From JBGASG01 sp046328035 (GTDB lineage Bacteria; Cyanobacteriota; Vampirovibrionia; Obscuribacterales; Obscuribacteraceae): 64,000 nt of DNA. The first letter of the stretch is position 1. The number at the start of each line of letters is the position of its first letter. A model generated the notes under the pieces. That model worked only from the letters and a program-made list of their open reading frames with translations, was not told the DNA's origin and ran no database searches. Position numbers and translations under genes: made by a program. This document shows, in pieces, positions 62,813 through 64,000 of the stretch. Location of the stretch: NCBI GenBank assembly GCA_046328035.1, contig JAXLXI010000006.1, positions 1-64,000 of the forward strand. Direction: 5' to 3'.

Positions 62813-64000
62813 TGAAGCTGTTGCCTCTGCCGAAGCGACATCTGGCTCCAGCTTCTGCCGCGGGCGAGATCGTGGTCAATTATCAATCCAATGCGGAAGG
62901 CGAGCGCTGGCTCAAGCAGCGGCTTTCAGAGAAGAGTTCGCGAAAGTTCTTCTTTATCTGGACGTGCATCGCGCTCTTCATTTTGTGTGGCGGACCGGCT
63001 CTGGTGCTGCAGGTTCTCACCTACGTTGCCGCTGTTTTGTCCGGCGGATCGACGCCGTCGAACGTCGCTTTGATAACCGTCGCCGGTCAAAACATGATGA
63101 CGCTGCTTTATTTCCTCCTGGGTATGGGCGGGATTGGCGCAGTGGCGCTCGGCTATCACATCGCCCAGCCCACTCACCTGGCGATCGGTGCTCAGGGCAT
63201 CAGGCTGCTCTATAACCGACTGCCTAAGCCGATTGAGAAGTTTGTGCCCTGGGAGAAAGTAACGCGTCTGTCGCTCGAGAAAGCGCAGGGCAAGACCTCA
63301 CCGCTCGACAATGCAGTTTATGTGCACGCCGGTCCGCTGGTGCCGCTCAAGCTGCGACTGGGCAACATTCCCACTGTAGAGGAGAGAGCCAAGGTGCTGG
63401 ACGGTATCGAGCGTTGGGGTGCATCCATCCCTCGAGATGCCGAAGTGGTACAGGCGTTGGAATTGCCGGCGGATCACAGTTATACGGAACTCTGGCTGCA
63501 GGCGCTGGCGGCGCCGCCAAAGCGAGAAAGGCTGCAGCCGCTTATCGAACAAGCTTCGCTGCAAAATGGACGTTACAGCATAAACGCACAATTAGGTGTG
63601 GGCGGACAGGGCACCGCGTACGTGGCTCTCGACCATGAGCGGGGGGTGGGCGAGACGGTTGTCCTCAAAGAATTCATCCTGCCCGTCTATGTCGATATAA
63701 ATGTGCGGCGCAAGTCGCTGGAGAAGTTTGAGCACGAAGCGCGCATTCTCCAGCAAATGGATCATCCCCAGATTGTCAAACTAATCGATTTCTTCATCGA
63801 AGACCATCGCGGTTATCTGGTACTGGAGCATATTGACGGGGCTTCTCTGCGGGAGGTCGTGATTGCTGAAGGCGCACTTTCAGAGGGACGCGTGACGGAG
63901 CTGGCTTTGCAAATGTGCACGATGTTGGAGTATCTGCACAGCCTGACACCGCCGGTAGTGCACCGCGACTTCACCCCGGACAATTTGATTTTACGTAAAG
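62812..64000 (+). CDS. Membrane Ser/Thr protein kinase 2, 3' end beyond window
   Basis: 396 codons visible, open at the right edge. ATG 62812 overlaps the stop of kinase 1 by one base. Layout copies kinase 1: two helices (about 48-72, 95-115), a PH-like beta domain (about 120-190), then the kinase with LGVGGQGTAYVALD, VVLKEFILP, EHEARILQQMDHPQIVKLIDFF and catalytic HRDFTPDNLILR at the very end. As in kinase 1, Thr replaces the Lys of HRDLKPxN. Tandem duplication with co-expression; the substrate is unknown. Confidence 0.88.
   Translation, partial: MKLLPLPKRHLAPASAAGEIVVNYQSNAEGERWLKQRLSEKSSRKFFFIWTCIALFILCGGPALVLQVLTYVAAVLSGGSTPSNVALITVAGQNMMTLLYFLLGMGGIGAVALGYHIAQPTHLAIGAQGIRLLYNRLPKPIEKFVPWEKVTRLSLEKAQGKTSPLDNAVYVHAGPLVPLKLRLGNIPTVEERAKVLDGIERWGASIPRDAEVVQALELPADHSYTELWLQALAAPPKRERLQPLIEQASLQNGRYSINAQLGVGGQGTAYVALDHERGVGETVVLKEFILPVYVDINVRRKSLEKFEHEARILQQMDHPQIVKLIDFFIEDHRGYLVLEHIDGASLREVVIAEGALSEGRVTELALQMCTMLEYLHSLTPPVVHRDFTPDNLILRK

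Overview
The window looks like a piece of bacterial chromosome in which about 45 kb of accessory, largely mobile DNA sits next to about 18 kb of ordinary chromosomal genes. The right part is rich in TPR proteins and carries a DUF2339 membrane protein, a pair of Ser/Thr kinases with an HRD[L/F]TPDN catalytic loop and a large secreted-type LRR/metalloprotease protein. From memory this style fits the non-photosynthetic Cyanobacteria/Melainabacteria group (Obscuribacterales-like). That is an inference: no rRNA or other marker gene is present.

Region 1 (1-16.75 kb) is metal/oxyanion resistance cargo. A leftward chrB-tolC-RND permease operon (cut by the window edge) diverges from a Tat-type Fe/Mn superoxide dismutase, a stand-alone ChrB C-terminal domain protein, a beta-propeller protein, a broken ABC ATPase and a MerT/MerC-like membrane protein. 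A second efflux operon follows: Cys-rich and secreted small proteins, a membrane fusion protein with a heavy-metal-binding domain, an RND permease, a TolC protein, a lipoprotein and a membrane protein.

Region 2 (17.6-27.8 kb) is mobilisation module 1: radC, an AlpA-like regulator, a small membrane protein, a candidate oriT, a MobC-like RHH protein, a relaxase, a VirD4-type coupling protein, TPR, membrane and DnaJ proteins, a tyrosine integrase and an attachment site made of the 3' half of a tRNA-Met flanked by short arm-type repeats. The relaxase, coupling protein and DnaJ genes are frameshifted, so this copy is decaying.

Region 3 (28-40 kb) holds an AbiE-type toxin-antitoxin pair overlapped by an MFS transporter gene, a second stand-alone ChrB_C gene, a YtkA/FixH-like periplasmic protein, a double DUF1259 protein, and a complete rightward chrB-tolC-RND-MFP operon paralogous to the one at the left edge. 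Region 4 (40.07-45.3 kb) is mobilisation module 2, inverted and intact, with the same gene order (AlpA, small membrane protein, oriT, MobC, relaxase, coupling protein, membrane protein) but no visible integrase.

Region 5 (45.4-64 kb) looks chromosomal: a GH18-like gene with a 3' frameshift, a VOC-family remnant, TPR proteins, tRNA-Gly(TCC), hisC, an SPL-type radical SAM enzyme, an acyl-CoA synthetase, gluconokinase, the LRR/metalloprotease protein, DUF2339 and two kinases. The main point of interest is that the chromate sensor ChrB is wired twice to a tripartite RND pump rather than to ChrA, with a perfect dyad upstream of one copy, carried by mobilisable elements whose oriT can be recognised by comparing the two modules.
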